Notes: generated by a model from the letters alone, not told the origin. DNA of 64,000 bases from Okapia johnstoni (GCA_024291935.2 CM044305.1:90016397-90080396), one strand, 5' to 3'; shown: positions 47,220-60,842, counted from the first letter of the stretch. Translations and numbers: made by a program.

Positions 47220-48427
47220 TGCCGGGAGCCAGCTCACGAGATCCCCACTCATGACAGGGTCATGAGAAAAAGGACTGATTTGAGCAAGGCTTCTCAGGCC
47301 TCAGGGAATCTCGGAAGGCTGCCTCAGCACTCACCTTGAGGATGAGATCTGTCTTTCTGATGTTTACTATAATAAACCTCTTCCTATTTTCTATGACTTA
47401 GGCAAAAGGTCTTTCCTGATTCCCTTCTAAAATAGATCGTTCTGAAACCTCAAATCAACAAGGCCCCTGAATGGTAGCACCCTAAATAAAATTATCTGAG
47501 ATATAGAGTATGCTGATCTAAATTCCTTTTGCTAACATATTGGTTTGTTTAATAAATGTACCTGTGCCTTTGGAGCTAATGTGCATAACTGCTCCCTAGT
47601 AATAAAACAGCATTGAGAGCCTCCACACAGAAAGCCCCTATGGGCACAAAACCCTTCGCAGGAAAAAAGACTTGTTAGGAAATATAAAAAATATTGCTTT
47701 ATGAAACTGTTACTTAATCTATATTTACTCACTATGTTTTTATTCTTAACGTATTTAGCCTATATAATGAAAGCATAATAGTTAAAAATTTATATAAATA
47801 GAAGTTTAGCTTTAATACAAATAGTGAGACAATTGTTGATTTGATTGATAATTCTTACTTAGAGCTGAATTTCAGCTTGCTGTTCTTTGACTTTATGGAA
47901 CTACATTCTTTTCTGTTACGCTCAAGGCATAGAGTAAATTACCAAAAACAGGTTTTACCTTAAAACTTCCTGTTGAGGAATTCTTCCCTGATGTGCTCAA
48001 TACAAAAGTGTTCTATGTTCTAATTGATCAACCTTTATCAATGGAAAGTCACAAGGAGTTAGCAGGCCACCAGGCCAGAAGATGATGTAATCAAAATGAG
48101 GCTTTTTGTAACTAAAGACATGCAAACGGCTTCGATGAGGGTCGAAGCTGCTAGCCTATTGAGCTAACTTGATAGGCCCATTAAGATGTACCCACTAAGC
48201 TTAGTTGATATTTGCCTTAAGCTATGTTGGTATGTCCCTTCAGCTGAATTGGTATGATTCTATGCTTCACATTTGTTTCTATATACCACTAAAAATATAA
48301 AAGCTGCTGGAGAAAACAATAAAGCAGAAGACACTTGGAAACACACGACTCGCTGTGTCTTCTCATTCGTATCGCCGACGCCGTCCATCCTAAGGGAACC
48401 CTGACCAGCTGGAGCCGGACTCCGGCA
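47220..48427 (+). mobile_element. Solo LTR of the same class II ERV family
   Basis: 1208 bp from TGCCGGGAGCC to GACTCCGGCA, flanked by ATTAAT at 47214-47219 and 48428-48433. TATAAAA at 48296-48302 and an intact AATAAA at 48318-48323, so the core promoter and poly(A) elements look complete. It is about 100 bp longer than the 29945 copy, the extra lying near 48100-48230 just upstream of the TATA box. It sits in the HS6ST2 intron, antisense to the gene. Confidence 0.93.
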
Positions 48428-48433
48428 ATTAAT

Positions 48434-51400
48434 GCTGAAGGTCTGGTCTCCTTCCTTGGTTGATGATGTTGAAACCAACTGTCACGGAACCTCCCATTGC
48501 ATGTAAATGACTAGGTCAAGGCAAGGAGCATGGCTTACAGATCAAACAACATTAATATGTGAGGGTAGATGAAACACAAGTATAGTTAATTGACTCAAAG
48601 GCAATCCCCTCCGATGGGATTGGATCCCCCAAGCCCTAGGATTGCCATTTTAACTGCTTTTATTGAGTGACTCATATACCAGCAGTCCCCAAAGAGGAGT
48701 TCCTTAAACACTATGAGCAGCTGTGGCAGCAGACTCATGTAAGAAGTGTGGGACTTTAAGAGGGGACAACTTTGAAGTTGGTGGATGCTCATTTAGATGT
48801 GTTGTCTTTAGTGTATTTATCAAACCATTCTTGTGGCTTAGCAGTCATGTTTGGTCTAGTGAGAAATGTGAGCCTTTATAGTCACAGAAAGTGGATTACT
48901 TCCAATCACTTGATTGTCTTCACCACACTGGATGCTGAACGTCTCTCCTTTTCCCCCTTTAAGCTGATGCTGTGACCAATTGATGCTGGGCAATGCAAGA
49001 GAGGTGGAAAACAGGATCCATCCTTGGGAGCCCACTGATCTATAAGACAGCCAAGACTTTCACTGGCTCCTTGAATGGCTTGACTTAAGAGTACTTAGCG
49101 GTACACAAGCATTCCAGGAAAAGCATCTCCTGGACACAAAGCTAATTCAGAAAAGGCTGAAGGTCTTGCACCCCTCCAAATAAGCCATCCAGTTCTCCTG
49201 GCAAGGGGTTTTCTGCTATTCTTCACACCTCATCCGAGGGAAGGAGCAGTTCTGTGTGTGTAAAGTAATATCTTAATCAATGCCTTAATTAATTGATGCC
49301 CCCCCACCCCTGGTTAACCAAAAGTTAGCCTGTGTGTACTGTGGGGAAACATGCAACAAAGCACAAATAGATTTTCCTTCAAAAGAAAGATGTTTTTCAA
49401 TGCCATTCTTCTTTCCTGTCTTTTACAAGGCAGGAAAATGATGGTTTCTTATTGGGTGAAAGGGAAGAAAAGAAGATTTCTAATGTCTGTAAAATCGAAC
49501 CCAATGTGGAACTCTTCACAGTACTTCACATAGAACTCATCACCACAGTCCTGGTGATGTTTACTTCTTTTTAAAGGAAATCTAGTTCCTCTCCTTCCCA
49601 AAGCCCAGTAGGCTCCAAAGTACATAAATCTAAGGACTTTTGCAAACAGTGAGAAAGCTGAGATTTTTAACAAGATGTGAAATTCCAAGCTTTATGACCC
49701 GTAGTTACCAGCCTTCACCCAGAGTCCACTCAACTGCTTGGCAGCATGAAAAGTTTTGCTGCTTACCCTGCCCCCTGAATTTTTTTTCCATTCTAAAATT
49801 ACTCTGTGAGTCTCGGATCATCAATACTCAGTGTGGTTCTGAGGTGGAAAGAACTTTTAGAGAAAACCCCTTCCAGTGTGGAGATGAGGTAGCAGGGGCC
49901 TCTTGAAGGGTATGATCCATTCATGTCCCATAGAGACTAGTTCTGCCACTGATTAATCAACTCCTGCTTCCTGCCTTCCCTTCCAGGGACTCCTCCCTCT
50001 CCACATGGTACTTCTCAGGTTCCGGAGTATTTTCATGTGGCATCTTCTGGCAGATTGTTATCCCCCAAGGGGTGGCATCTGGGGCAGTCAGAGAGAGGAG
50101 TTGGTTTTCTTCCTTTCTCCAAAGAGAGTGGGCAGAGGTGAAAAGGGGTAAACTTCTTCCTCCAGGGGACAGACAGAAAGAAGCTGGAGGAAATGTCTAA
50201 CTGCTGCCACTGGGACCACCACGATTAAGGTCTTGCTCTCTGGATAAGCATCCTTGGTATCTCTTGTCATGGGTCTCAATGAAGATAACATGACTGTTAT
50301 ATATAAAGTTCTTGGAACTGACCTTGGAACCCAGCAGTTAACAAATGTTAGTTCCTATTATTGTTACTGTTGTTGCTCTACAGACATGGGTATTCAGCTA
50401 AAAGATGTTATTCAACCTTCCTAAAAATCACAAAGCTAGCTAATGACTGTCTGTCGGGTCTGTGTGATTCCTGAGCCCAAATGCTTGCCCACTGCCCTGG
50501 CTGATGGTGCCCTATTTGGTCTTTGGCCAAGCATGTCTGAGCCTGCAGCTGTGTGTTCCCACTGAGTCATACACCGCTACTTAGACCTGGGCACTGAGCA
50601 CAGTCTGAGGAGCTACAGGCCAAGGGCACATGGGGCCTGGCCAGAGTAGGAAATCTCAGGAGGAGGGAGTTGGATATGCCAGGATGTGAAAGGAAGGACT
50701 GCTTCTGAGGTTTTTGTGGGCTCCTGATAGAGCCTTAGGGAGGGGATCTGAGCATGGCAGAGGTGGGGGCCAAGCGTGGGGTATAGTGGGCCACCATTCT
50801 CGCCCCCAACCTCCTGTTACACAGATGAGGAAACCAGAGAGCTGGCTCCCCTGCCTTTTCCAGATTGTGGGAAATCTGGAGGCCCGTGGGATCCTTTCTT
50901 CAGGGACTCCCCCAAAGACAGGGAACCAAGCAACAGGCCTTCTGCGGATAGTGGGCAGTCAATAAATAGCATTTAAGGTTCTTCTGAGCACGCTGCAGGC
51001 AGCTGCACTGGTGCACCCGGGCCTCTGGCCGTGTGCTATCTAGGAGGCAGGCATCCCGGGTGCGCGTGGGGGAAATTGTTAGAGGAAAACTAGTTGAGAT
51101 AAATGTCTGCTCTTAGCATTGTGGTATTTTCCAGAACAGCACAAGGGAAAAGTTTTCCCCTCCATGAAGGCTGCCCCTACTCGAGTCCTGGGTTGAGTCT
51201 AATGAGCTCTAATATTGTTGTAAGGTGCTGAGAGAGACGGAGTGCAAACCCTGGCTTTTGTGGGGGAAACAGACCTCATTTACCATTTAAACTGTGAAGA
51301 ATGGGAGCCATTCAGAATTTCCAGGGCTGGCTGAGTCGTGCCTCCGTTCTCATGGGAGCAGTTTTTTTTTTTTCTTCTGCAGGTATTCAGGCTGCAAAAG

Positions 51401-51520
51401 TCACAATTACTGGATAACATGCCTGGGCTGTCTGTGTGTGGAAATGAGCATCGTATATAGCACCGAGCACAGCCTGGTTTCCCCACAATGATAACACGGG
51501 AAATGGAAAAAGAAGTTGCT
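48434..51520. other. Intronic sequence, no gene recognised
   Basis: About 3 kb largely free of SINE, BovB and L1. Frames are short and overlapping. A MIR/L2-like stretch may lie near 50380-50480 ('ttattcaaccttcctaaaaatcacaaagctag'). Confidence 0.45.
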
Positions 51521-51529
51521 AATCCCCCA

Positions 51530-54112
51530 TTCTATTCGTTTCCAAGGCAAGCCATTCAATATCACAGTAATGCAAGTCTAGGCCCTGACCAGTAAAGCTG
51601 AAGAAGCTGAAGTTGAACAGTTCTATGAAGACCTACAAGACCTTTTAGAACTAACACCCAAAAAAGATGTCCTTTTCATTATAGGGGGCTGGAATGAAAA
51701 AGTAGCAAGTCAAGAAACACCTGGAGTAACAGGCAAATTTGGCCTTGGAGTACAGAATGAAGCAGGGCAAAGGCTAATAGAGTTTTGCCAAGAGAACGCA
51801 CTGGTTATAGCAAACATCCTCTTCCAACAACACAAGATAAGACTCTACACATGGACCTCACCAGATGGTCAACACCGAAATCAGATTGATTATATTCTTT
51901 GCAGCTAAAGATGGAGAAGCTCTATACAGTCAGCAAAAACAAGACTGGGAGCAGACTGTGGCTCAGATCATGAACTCCTTATTGCCAAATTCAGACTGAA
52001 ATTGAAGAAAGTGGGGAAAACCACTAGACCATTCAGGTATGACCTAAATCAAATCCCTTATGATTATATAGTGGAAGTGAGAAATAGATTCAAAGGATTA
52101 GATCTGATAGACAAGAGTGCCTGATGAACTATGGACGGAGGTTCGTGACATTGTACAGGAGACAGGAATCAAGACCATCCCCAAGAAAAAGAAATGGAAA
52201 AAGGCAAAACGGCTGTCTGAGGAGGCTTTACAAATAGCTATGAAAAGAAGAGAAGTGAAAAGCAAAGGAGAAAATGAAAGATATAAGCATCGGAATGCAG
52301 AGTTCCAAAGAATAGCAAGGAGAGATAAGAAAGCCTTCCTCAGCGATCAATGCAAAGAAATAGAGGAAAACAATAGAATGGGAAAGACTAGAGATCTCTT
52401 CAAGAAAATTAGAGATACCATGGGAACATTTCATGCAAAGATGGGCTCAATAAAGGACAGAAATGGCATGGACCTAACAGAAGCAGAAGATATTAAGAAG
52501 AGGTGGCAAGAATACACAGAAGAACTATACAAAAAAGATCTTCACGACCCAGATAATCACGATGGTGTGATCACTCACCTAGAGCCAGACGTCCTGGAAT
52601 GTGAAGTCAAGTGGGCCTTAGGAAGCATCACTACAAACAGAGCTGGTGGAGGTGATGGAATTCCAGTTGAGCTATGTCAAATTCTCAAAGATGGTGCTGT
52701 GAAAGTGTTGCACTCAATATGTCAGCAAATTTTGGAAAACTCAGCAGTGGCCACAGGACTGGAAAAGGTCAGTTTTCATCCCAATCCCAAAGAAAGGCAA
52801 TGCCAAAGAATGTTCGAACTATCACACAATTGCACTCATCTCACACGCTAGTAAAGTAATGCTCAAACTTCTCCAAGCCAGGCTTCAGCAATACGTGAAC
52901 CGTGAACTTTCCAGATGTTCAAGCTGGTTTTAGAAAAGGCAGAGAACCAGAGATCAAATTGCCAACATCCGCTGGATCATCGAAAAAGCAAGAGAGTTCC
53001 AGAAAAACATCTATTTCTGCTTTATTGACTGTGCCAAAGCCTTTGACTGTGTGGATCACCACAAACTGTGGAAAATTCTGAAAGAGATAGGAATACCAGA
53101 CCACCTGACCTGCCTCTTGAGAAACCTGTATGCAGGTCAAGAAGCAACAGTTAAAACTGGACATGGAACAACAGACTGATTCCAAACCGGGAAAGGAGTA
53201 TGTCAAGGCTGTATATTGTCACCCTGCTTATTTAACTTATATGCAGAGTACATCATGAGAAATGTTGGGCTGGAAGAAGCACAAGCTGGAATCAAGATTG
53301 CCGGGAGAAATATCAATAACCTCAGATATGCACATGAAACCACCCTTTTGGCAGAAAATGAAGAACTAAAGAGCTTCTTGATGAAAGTGAAAGAGGAGAG
53401 TGAAAAAGTTGGCTTAAAGCTCAACCTTCAGGAAACTAAGATCATGGCATCTGGTCCCATCACTTCATGGCAAATAGATGGGGAAACAGTGGAAACTGTG
53501 GCTGACTTTATTTTTCTGGGATCCAAAATCACTGCAGATGGTGATTGCAGCCATGAAATTAAAAGACGCTTACTCCTTGGAAGGAAAGTTATGACCAACC
53601 TAGACAGCATATTAAAAAGCAGAGACATTACTTTGTCAACAAAGGTCCATCTAGTCAAGGCTATGGTTTTTCCAGTGGTCATGTATGGATGTGAGAGCTG
53701 GACTATAAAGAAAGCTGAGCACCGAAGAACTGATGCTTTTGAACTGTGGTGTTGGAGAATACTCTTGAGAGTCCCTTGGACTGCAAGAAGATCCAACCAG
53801 TCCATCCTAAAGGAGATCAGTCCTGGGTGTGCATTGGAAAGACTGATGTTGAAGCTGAAACTCCAGTACTTTGGCCACCTGATGCGAAGCCTGACTCATT
53901 GGAAAAGTCCCTGATGCTGGGAAGGATTGGGGGCAGGAGGAGAAGGGGACAACAGAGGATGAGATGGTTGGATGGCATCATCGACTCATTGGACAGGGGT
54001 TTGGGTGGACCCCGGGAGTTGGTCATGGACAGGGAGGCCCAGCGTGCTGCGATTCATGGGGTCGCAAAGAGTCAGACATGACTGAGCGACTGAACTGAAC
54101 TGAACTGAGCTG
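51530..54112 (+). mobile_element. BovB LINE, longest copy, with 9-bp target duplication
   Basis: About 2.58 kb of a roughly 3.2-kb family. It holds an endonuclease remnant (51560-51905), a linker/RT N-terminal part open as 244 codons at 52117-52851, and RT plus C-terminus open as 232 codons at 53216-53914 and further at 53746-54081. It ends in ACTGAACTGAACTGAGC. AATCCCCCA at 51521-51529 and 54113-54121 marks the insertion. The RT catalytic YADD box reads YAHE in this copy, so with the frameshifts it is inactive. Confidence 0.95.
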
Positions 54113-54591
54113 AATCCCCCACCAACCTCTCTAACTCAAGAAAGAATCGCATGGCATGCTGGAGTGAGTACAAGAAGGGGCAGCAGAGACACAAAGATCG
54201 TGCTGGACCAGAAGGACTGATTTTGAAGTTTCTGGAGTGTTAAAAGCTCACAAGAACTCTAGAGGTATTATGCATCAAAGGGTCATTTTTCATGGTATAG
54301 ATAAGAGACTCTGGACCATTGCATTTTCCCTCTAAGGCGAAAAGGGAGTGGTGTAGTCCTGGGGAGCCAGGGGCCAAGCCCTCCTCCAAGTTACAACTGA
54401 GTATCACACTGGGATGAGCTGAGTCCTGGATAAAAGAGATTTTTGTACCTATCCAACATGTGCCTGTGTGGGAAAACTTACAGTGTGTGAAATCAGACAA
54501 TGATAATGTTGTGAAATAGAATTCCTGGTTCCGTTTTGGTTGGTGAAAGGGCAAATATCCTACAATCTTTGACAATGTAGAAGCTCTCATT

Positions 54592-54720
54592 ATTTATTTA
54601 TTTATTTTTGGCCTCACGAGGCAGCTTGCAGGATCTTAGTTCTCTGACCAGGAATTGAACCCTGGCCATGGCAGTGAAAGTACAGAGTCCTAACTCCTGG
54701 ACTGCCATAGAATTTCCTAG
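54592..54720 (-). mobile_element. CHR-type tRNA SINE
   Basis: Minus strand: a TTTATTTATTTATTT tail, TTCTCTGACCAGGAATTGAA, and a head ending 'ctggactgccatagaatttcc'. Confidence 0.88.
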
Positions 54721-54724
54721 AAAC

Positions 54725-55600
54725 TGTTTAAAATGGCACTTTCCAAGCACCATCCTGGGCCAGTTGGGGCCTTAGTTTTTTGAGAAGACGTAGGGCTATC
54801 TTCTCACAGAGCAGGGAGCCTGGGTAGTGCTCTGTAGCCCCCTCGACACACATTCTTCAAATGGCTGAAAACCACATTCCATGTGTATAAAACCACCTGC
54901 CTGCTGAAAGCAAAGCCCTTGTGACAGGGACTGATGGGCGTACCCACAGATGAAGGTAACAGATCCATATTTTGCACAGAGTAGCAGGGTAGGCCGGCCC
55001 CTCAGAGGTCATCCGGTCCAATCACTTTACCAACAAGAACACCAAAGACCAGAGATGAATGATAGGGGCTTGCCCCAGGTCACATAAGTCATCTATGGCA
55101 GAGCTCTGACCCGAAACCAAGTCTCTGACTCCTTCATCAAGTTTCAGAATATGATGCTCAAGGTGACTGACAAACAGGAACCAGCTTCAGGAAAAGGCTG
55201 CCCCTCTGTTTGGTAGAAGCTAATTTATCTTCCACCACAAGATATGAAAGACATAAAGAAGGACTAAGAGTCAATGCTCAGACTAAGAAAGATGTCTGAC
55301 TCTGATTTTCCAACTGAAGGCAAATGCTTGAGGGAGCAACACCCTCAGAATCTATCTTCCATTAATCATATGCTAGAAAGACATGTCAGTGGGGAGTCAG
55401 ATTCATTTACATGCTGCAGGAGCCACTGACAGAGCTTCCCCCTTCCCACCCCCTGGGCTTGGCTTTTCTCCCTGGAACTGAGGTTAATTCTCAGAGATAG
55501 TGACCCACAGTAAGCTGGACTGAAGGCCCCAGATGGTTATTGTAAATGACATCCCCCTTCCCACAATGGCTTTTCAGAAAGGTCATCTGAAAAATGTCCA
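54725..55600. other. Intronic sequence with possible MIR/L2 relics
   Basis: No gene. 55010-55130 has weak L2/MIR character ('atcactttaccaacaagaacacc', 'gccccaggtcacataa'). Confidence 0.4.
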
Positions 55601-55607
55601 TTGATAC

Positions 55608-55674
55608 CCTGGGAGAAGGAAGGATAGAAGGAAAGAGGGAGGAGAAGAAGGAGGGAGGGAAGAAGGGAAGGCTG
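55608..55674 (+). repeat. Purine-rich (GGGA/GAA) simple tract
   Basis: An almost pure A/G run of about 65 nt with only single T interruptions. Confidence 0.9.
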
Positions 55675-55991
55675 GTCAATAACATTCAGAAGTTTCGTAT
55701 GAGATGATGGATGACTCACTGCTCTTATATCATTCACTCCTCACATAGGACAAAGTATAGAACTGCCATTTTACAGATGAAGTTTGAAATTCAAACAAAA
55801 GAAGTGACTTACCCAAGTATACATAACCCATCAGCAGTGGGTGTAGAACCCAAGTCCCCTAACTCCCAATTCTCTGTTTTCCCCACCGTTCTCTATTGCA
55901 TAATAAGCCCCTATGAATGTCTGGACAGTCTGTTTCTCTTGTTTCGTGTTTCCAACCAGGCTGCACATTCCTTAAAGGTTAAGACCACTTG

Positions 55992-56110
55992 GGGGAATTC
56001 CCTGGTGGTCCAGTGGTTAGGACTTGGTGCTTTCACTGCTGTGGCTGGGGAATTAAGATCCTGCAAGCTAAGCAGTGTGGCAAAAACAAACAAAAACCTG
56101 GTAATAAAAT
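55992..56110 (+). mobile_element. CHR-type tRNA SINE
   Basis: A GGGGGAATTCCCTGGTGGTC head, 'agtggttaggacttggtgctttcactgc', a decayed B box and an A/C-rich tail. Confidence 0.88.
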
Positions 56111-56114
56111 AGTA

Positions 56115-59100
56115 TGCACAGTATTATTCAAGATTAAAAAAAAAAGACTATGTGGCATTTCTGTTGTCTGTCAGCACTGGGCCCAGCATCTTTTGGGATG
56201 CAGATCGGTGGATCACTTGATGGAACATCTCCCAACAAGCCTTGGAATTGACCTCAATATTCCTTTTTGCCTTCTTCCACCTCTGTGTGAATCAGCTCCT
56301 TCTCTCAGATCATTCACCACTAAACAAAGTCCAAGTGCATTATTCCTCAAGCCACATAGGCCTCTTATTCCAAACACTAACCTGCCTCTGGCTTGCTGCC
56401 ACTCCTCAGGCCCCGGTGTTGGCATTCCCTAGCCAGGAGAGACTGTTGCACATGCAATACCAGCTGAAGAATGAAGAAGGGCCCTTCCTCTCAAACATTA
56501 CTGCACTGAGGCCCGAAATCCCACCTTTAGCGAGAATTTACTTTGTTCTTCATGGTGGCTAAAAGCTGCTGCCCTCCAGTCTTCATCATCCCCATCCCTC
56601 TTCCTCTCGCCTTTTCCTGCTGGACTCTCCTGGCTTAGGCTGCTGGAAAGCTTAGATCTGGAAAGAAAGTGCTAAGAGAAATTCCATTCATCAAGGTGTC
56701 ATGTACTTGGCATCACCAGAAGGATTTCCTTTCTGGAGGGGTCATTCCCTGAGTGGTCATGCTGTACCCTCTTCACTTCCAGCAGCAGCAGCTGGTAGAG
56801 TATGGAAATCACATCCGGTAGGTAACTGGCTACTACACGCCAGTGAAAGGCGGCTTCAATAGTCCCAATCAGGATGCCTGATCTCTTCTGCTCAAAGAAA
56901 GCACAGGAATTTAACATGAGGCTATTTGGTGATGGTTTTGATCAGATATCTTTTCCTTTCCAGAATCATGAATCAGTCATGAACACACTAAGTTAAAACA
57001 AGATTTGATTTCCCTGGGGCTATTTTTGAAGTCCTCTTGTTTCGCTGCTCTACCTCCTTCCCATTGAACACTCAGGAGTCAAGGTGTTACTAGATAGAAA
57101 TGCACAGCAACCTTCACCTTCTATTTCTCAGGTCATTTTCAAGGATTAAAGAGCTATTATTCCAAACATTTTTGAAGGCATAACACTCTTTGTCCTTTTC
57201 TTCTGAAAAGTTCTCTATGGCAAAAAAAAAATGTTTTTAGCAAAGCACATTTTCTTTCTTTCTCATTAGATCCTTACAATACACCTGTGAAATAGATAAG
57301 GCCAGTCCGTTTCACAGAGGCAGGTATTAGTGCACAGAGGTGAAAGTTCACATAGCTAGTAAGGGGTCAAGTTACCTATGTCTGAAACCTACGTCTAGAC
57401 ATCCAGACTCATGTTGCTACCCCATGCCTCTGTGTTCATTTATTTGAGAATGAAAGGAATTTTCCATGAAGTAGTACAGACCTTTTTGCAACACCCTAAT
57501 AGGATGTGCAACCAGGGCCAGCCTCATGGGGTGGCAGAATTTTCAGGGCTGCTGGAAAGCAGAGCTCCCTCTCCTACAGTTGGGCAGGAAGCCACAATGT
57601 TAGGTTTATTCCTTTCATTTAAGGATCTGCCTTCTGTGTGTGTGTATGGTGGGAGGGGGGGTGAAGAGCAGGCAATATAGGGTAGATGGTCATGAAGTCA
57701 ATAAGACTTATCAGTCACTCAGATGGCATAGGGTCTCCATGACTTCTAAGCTATCCTGCCTACAAGTTTAATAATCAGCTAACATTGGGGATGGGGAAAA
57801 GGGGTGTTCAGGGCATAGAAAGAAATGGGCATCAAGTTTTAAGGAAGGAACAGGAAACTAAGAGGGAAAACTGAGGACTCCAAAGGCAAACATGGCTGTC
57901 TTAGACTTTTTCTAGGACTAAGCACCCACTAAGAATGTCTGGTTTAAAAGTAAGTGTGAAGGCAAAGATATAAAGGTAAAGCACAAGGCTTCACAAGGGA
58001 AATCAGCAGACTGATTTTTCATTGAGTAATGCCCACGATTTATCACTAAGTTACTGGTCCAGATGTATCTTCCATCCTATGCTTGCACACAGGGATATCC
58101 CAGCACACAGACTCCTACGAGGGAAGCCAACCAAACTCTTCCTCCCTATGCCTCACACCTCTGCTTCTGCCAGTCTCCCAGGCACAGCACCACCTGCTTC
58201 TCTCTACTTGTCTCTTCAAATAGGACTGTCTTCTCAGGGCTTCCTTCCTCCTGATATCCATAGCTGAAGCAGCCATGCCTTCCTTTGGCGCCTCTAGAAA
58301 GGATAATCTTGACTTCTCTCCAGAAACTCTGTTCATCTGACTTTCTGATGTTGGTGTTCATGCCCAAGTACCCTTTTCCTTCCAAGGCTGTGGGCACTAT
58401 GGAAAGAGGGCAGGACTGGGTCCTTTTTATGTCTCTTTCCCTCTCTTCTTATGGAGATAGCTGACCCCAAGTATAGAGAAGCACTCATTGATAAAAGCTT
58501 TGTACTTAAGAGCTCCGTCTCTGGGGTCAGCAAGTTCTGGAAGCAAGCTCCAGCTATGCAACCGTGTGCAAATTACTTAACCTGTTGGTCTTGGTTTCCT
58601 CATCTCTAGGCACCCATTTCATGGTGTTGTGATTCTTCAATGAGATAGCCCATGTTAAATGCTTAGCATGATGCAGGTCACCTAGTAGTACGTGTTCCAC
58701 AATGATTGCTATTCATACTGTTTTTCTCACAATGAAATGTACAGTCCTCTCAGGCTCCCTTTATCAATCACCCAACAGAGACATCATCCCAAAACAAAGG
58801 GAATCGTGTTAGGAGGATTTGTTCAATGCCCTGATTCACACTCTAATTACAGCGACATTTACCCCCATCAAAATGCAGGGGAAGACAGGAACTGGTTTCA
58901 ACCTGAACCCCCTATTTCTGGAGCCCACACGCTGAATGCCACCGAAGCCTCCACTCCCTGAGCAGCGGTTTGTAGAGATGGAGTAGCGGCAGTTTTTCAT
59001 TTTCCAGAGTCCACTCACCCTTCCAAGAATCTCAATGCCTCATTGATTCATAATACAATGCATAAAGATTTCATTTTTCCTGCCCACAGTGATACATTAT

Positions 59101-60115
59101 GGAAGCAATCTGTTTTGCCACTGAAAAGTTTGCTTAGTAGAAAAATTTGGAGTTTTGACATTCAGGAAATTACAGTCATCTGTAAAACACGATTGATATG
59201 CCAAGGCTAACATTTTCATTGCACTTGCAGAGCCAGAATAACTATGATAAAATATGTGTTACCCCACACACGTTTCAGGATCTTTTAAGGAAACATTTGT
59301 TAGCTCTGAGAACCCCTCCCAAGGCTCTGAGACTGTAATGGCTGTGCCAGTTAGCTGTTCACCATTCAAAAGGGGTATCTCCATTGACCAAACTGAAACC
59401 CGGGTCCTCAGAGAAAGCAACGGCCTAATATGGCTTCTGACTTGGCCTTGGTTGGAGGCTGGAGGCACATTTTCTCATGCTACCACGTTAAAGACATGAA
59501 AGAAAACCAAGGCAGATGAGTTTAAAATATTCCACCCCCATTGAAGAATTGTTAGTCAGCCACAAAAGGCCCAGGTATATATTAGGTAGAACTAGAAGTT
59601 GAAGGCTTACAAAAGAGAATTCAGACTGTTCTACATCTGCTTACATTTTAAATTTGCTCTCTATATTTTTATACCCAAACATTTCTTTGTCTCTTTCTGG
59701 GTGTAATTTTCAGTGTTAAATGGCATCAGAAACCCAAGGCTCTGGAGTTATCCACCTGTTCAACTTTTGATTTTGGAATGATGAATACAATTTAGCTGAG
59801 GAATGTGCATGATCTTTATGGCCCTATTGATGGAGCTATCCATTCACATTTGGCTAGGTTACGGGCAGCTCTTACCTGGTCCTCATCCACTGAGACCTGT
59901 GGGAAGTACACATGCAAATGGTGTGGTTCTGGGAAAGGGCTTTGAGTGTTTCCCTGTCTATCCCAAGGTCGACCTCTTTCGGCACTGAGAAAAGCCTTCT
60001 GCACAAAACATACAAGTCTGCGTGGCAGACCAAGCAGTCTTTAAAGACCTCAGAGAAGTCCTGAACACACTCATACTCAGTAACAGCATGTGTTTGTGGA
60101 CCCGTTACTAGGCAC
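56115..60115. other. Intronic sequence with scattered ancient repeats
   Basis: About 4 kb without young retroelements. An L2/MIR-like stretch lies at 57264-57410 ('cagaggtgaaagttcacatagctagtaagg') and a MIR at about 58541-58690 ('gtgtgcaaattacttaacctg', 'gtttcctcatctctagg'). Several overlapping frames on both strands look random, with no recognisable protein motif. Confidence 0.5.
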
Positions 60116-60119
60116 AAGT

Positions 60120-60330
60120 CTGAGTGATTAACATAATCCATTTAATTATTCTCAGTATCTCTGAGGCAGGTGAGAGTACTCTCATCCTCTTTATGGATGA
60201 AGATACTGACGCACAGAAACGTTGAGCAACTCCTTCAAAGTTACACAGTTATAAGAGGCAGAGCTGGCCTTCAAGCCTCCAACAGGGGGACTGTAGAGCT
60301 CATGCTTTTGGCCTCTGTGCTGTATTGCCT
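60120..60330 (+). repeat. L2 LINE 3' fragment
   Basis: 'gtgattaacataatccatttaattattctcag', 'ggatgaagatactgacgcacagaaacg', 'aaagttacacagttataag' in L2 order. Confidence 0.7.
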
Positions 60331-60608
60331 TGCTTAAATGTTTTTGTGGGAAAAGCCTTCTCTTGTCCTCCTGAAGCTCTTGGTTACTTCCCCCTCACCC
60401 GCTTTTTTTACACTGACAAAGCATTCTCCTCCTGCTCCACATTAAGCTTCTTGCAGCTAACAACTTACCTTCATTCCTTTCCCAAGAGTGGTTGCACAGA
60501 TGTTAGATGGGCCAAAGGGGATGGGAGGAGGAGAGACACAGTCAAGCAAAGAACATAACTACCTAGGAGCATTTGGACCCTCCAGTGGGGAAATCTGAGG
60601 AAAAATGA

Positions 60609-60842
60609 TTTGGCCACCTGATGCAAAGAGCTGACTCATTGAAAAAGACCCTGATGCTGGGAAAGATTGAAGGCGGGAGGAGAAGGGAACGACAGAGGAT
60701 GAGATGGGTGGATGACAACACTGATGCAGTGGACGTGAGTTTGAGCAAGCTCCAGGAGATGGTGAAGGACAGGGAAGCCTGGCATGCTGCAGTCCATGGG
60801 GTTGCACAGAGTCAGACATGACTGAGTGACTGAACAACAGCA
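60609..60842 (+). mobile_element. BovB LINE 3' fragment
   Basis: TTTGGCCACCTGATGCAAAG to 'catgactgagtgactgaacaacagc'. Open piece 60621-60821 ([20 protein letters not shown]). Confidence 0.92.

Noticed and set aside
29945..48427. The two full LTRs as the ends of one provirus
   Set aside because: Each has its own distinct 6-bp duplication (CAACAC and ATTAAT), and host sequence including the HS6ST2 exon lies between them, so they are two independent solo LTRs.
52117..52851. 244-codon frame as a possible host gene
   Set aside because: It is BovB ORF2 sequence with a target-site duplication around the element. No sign of domestication, and the RT box downstream is damaged.
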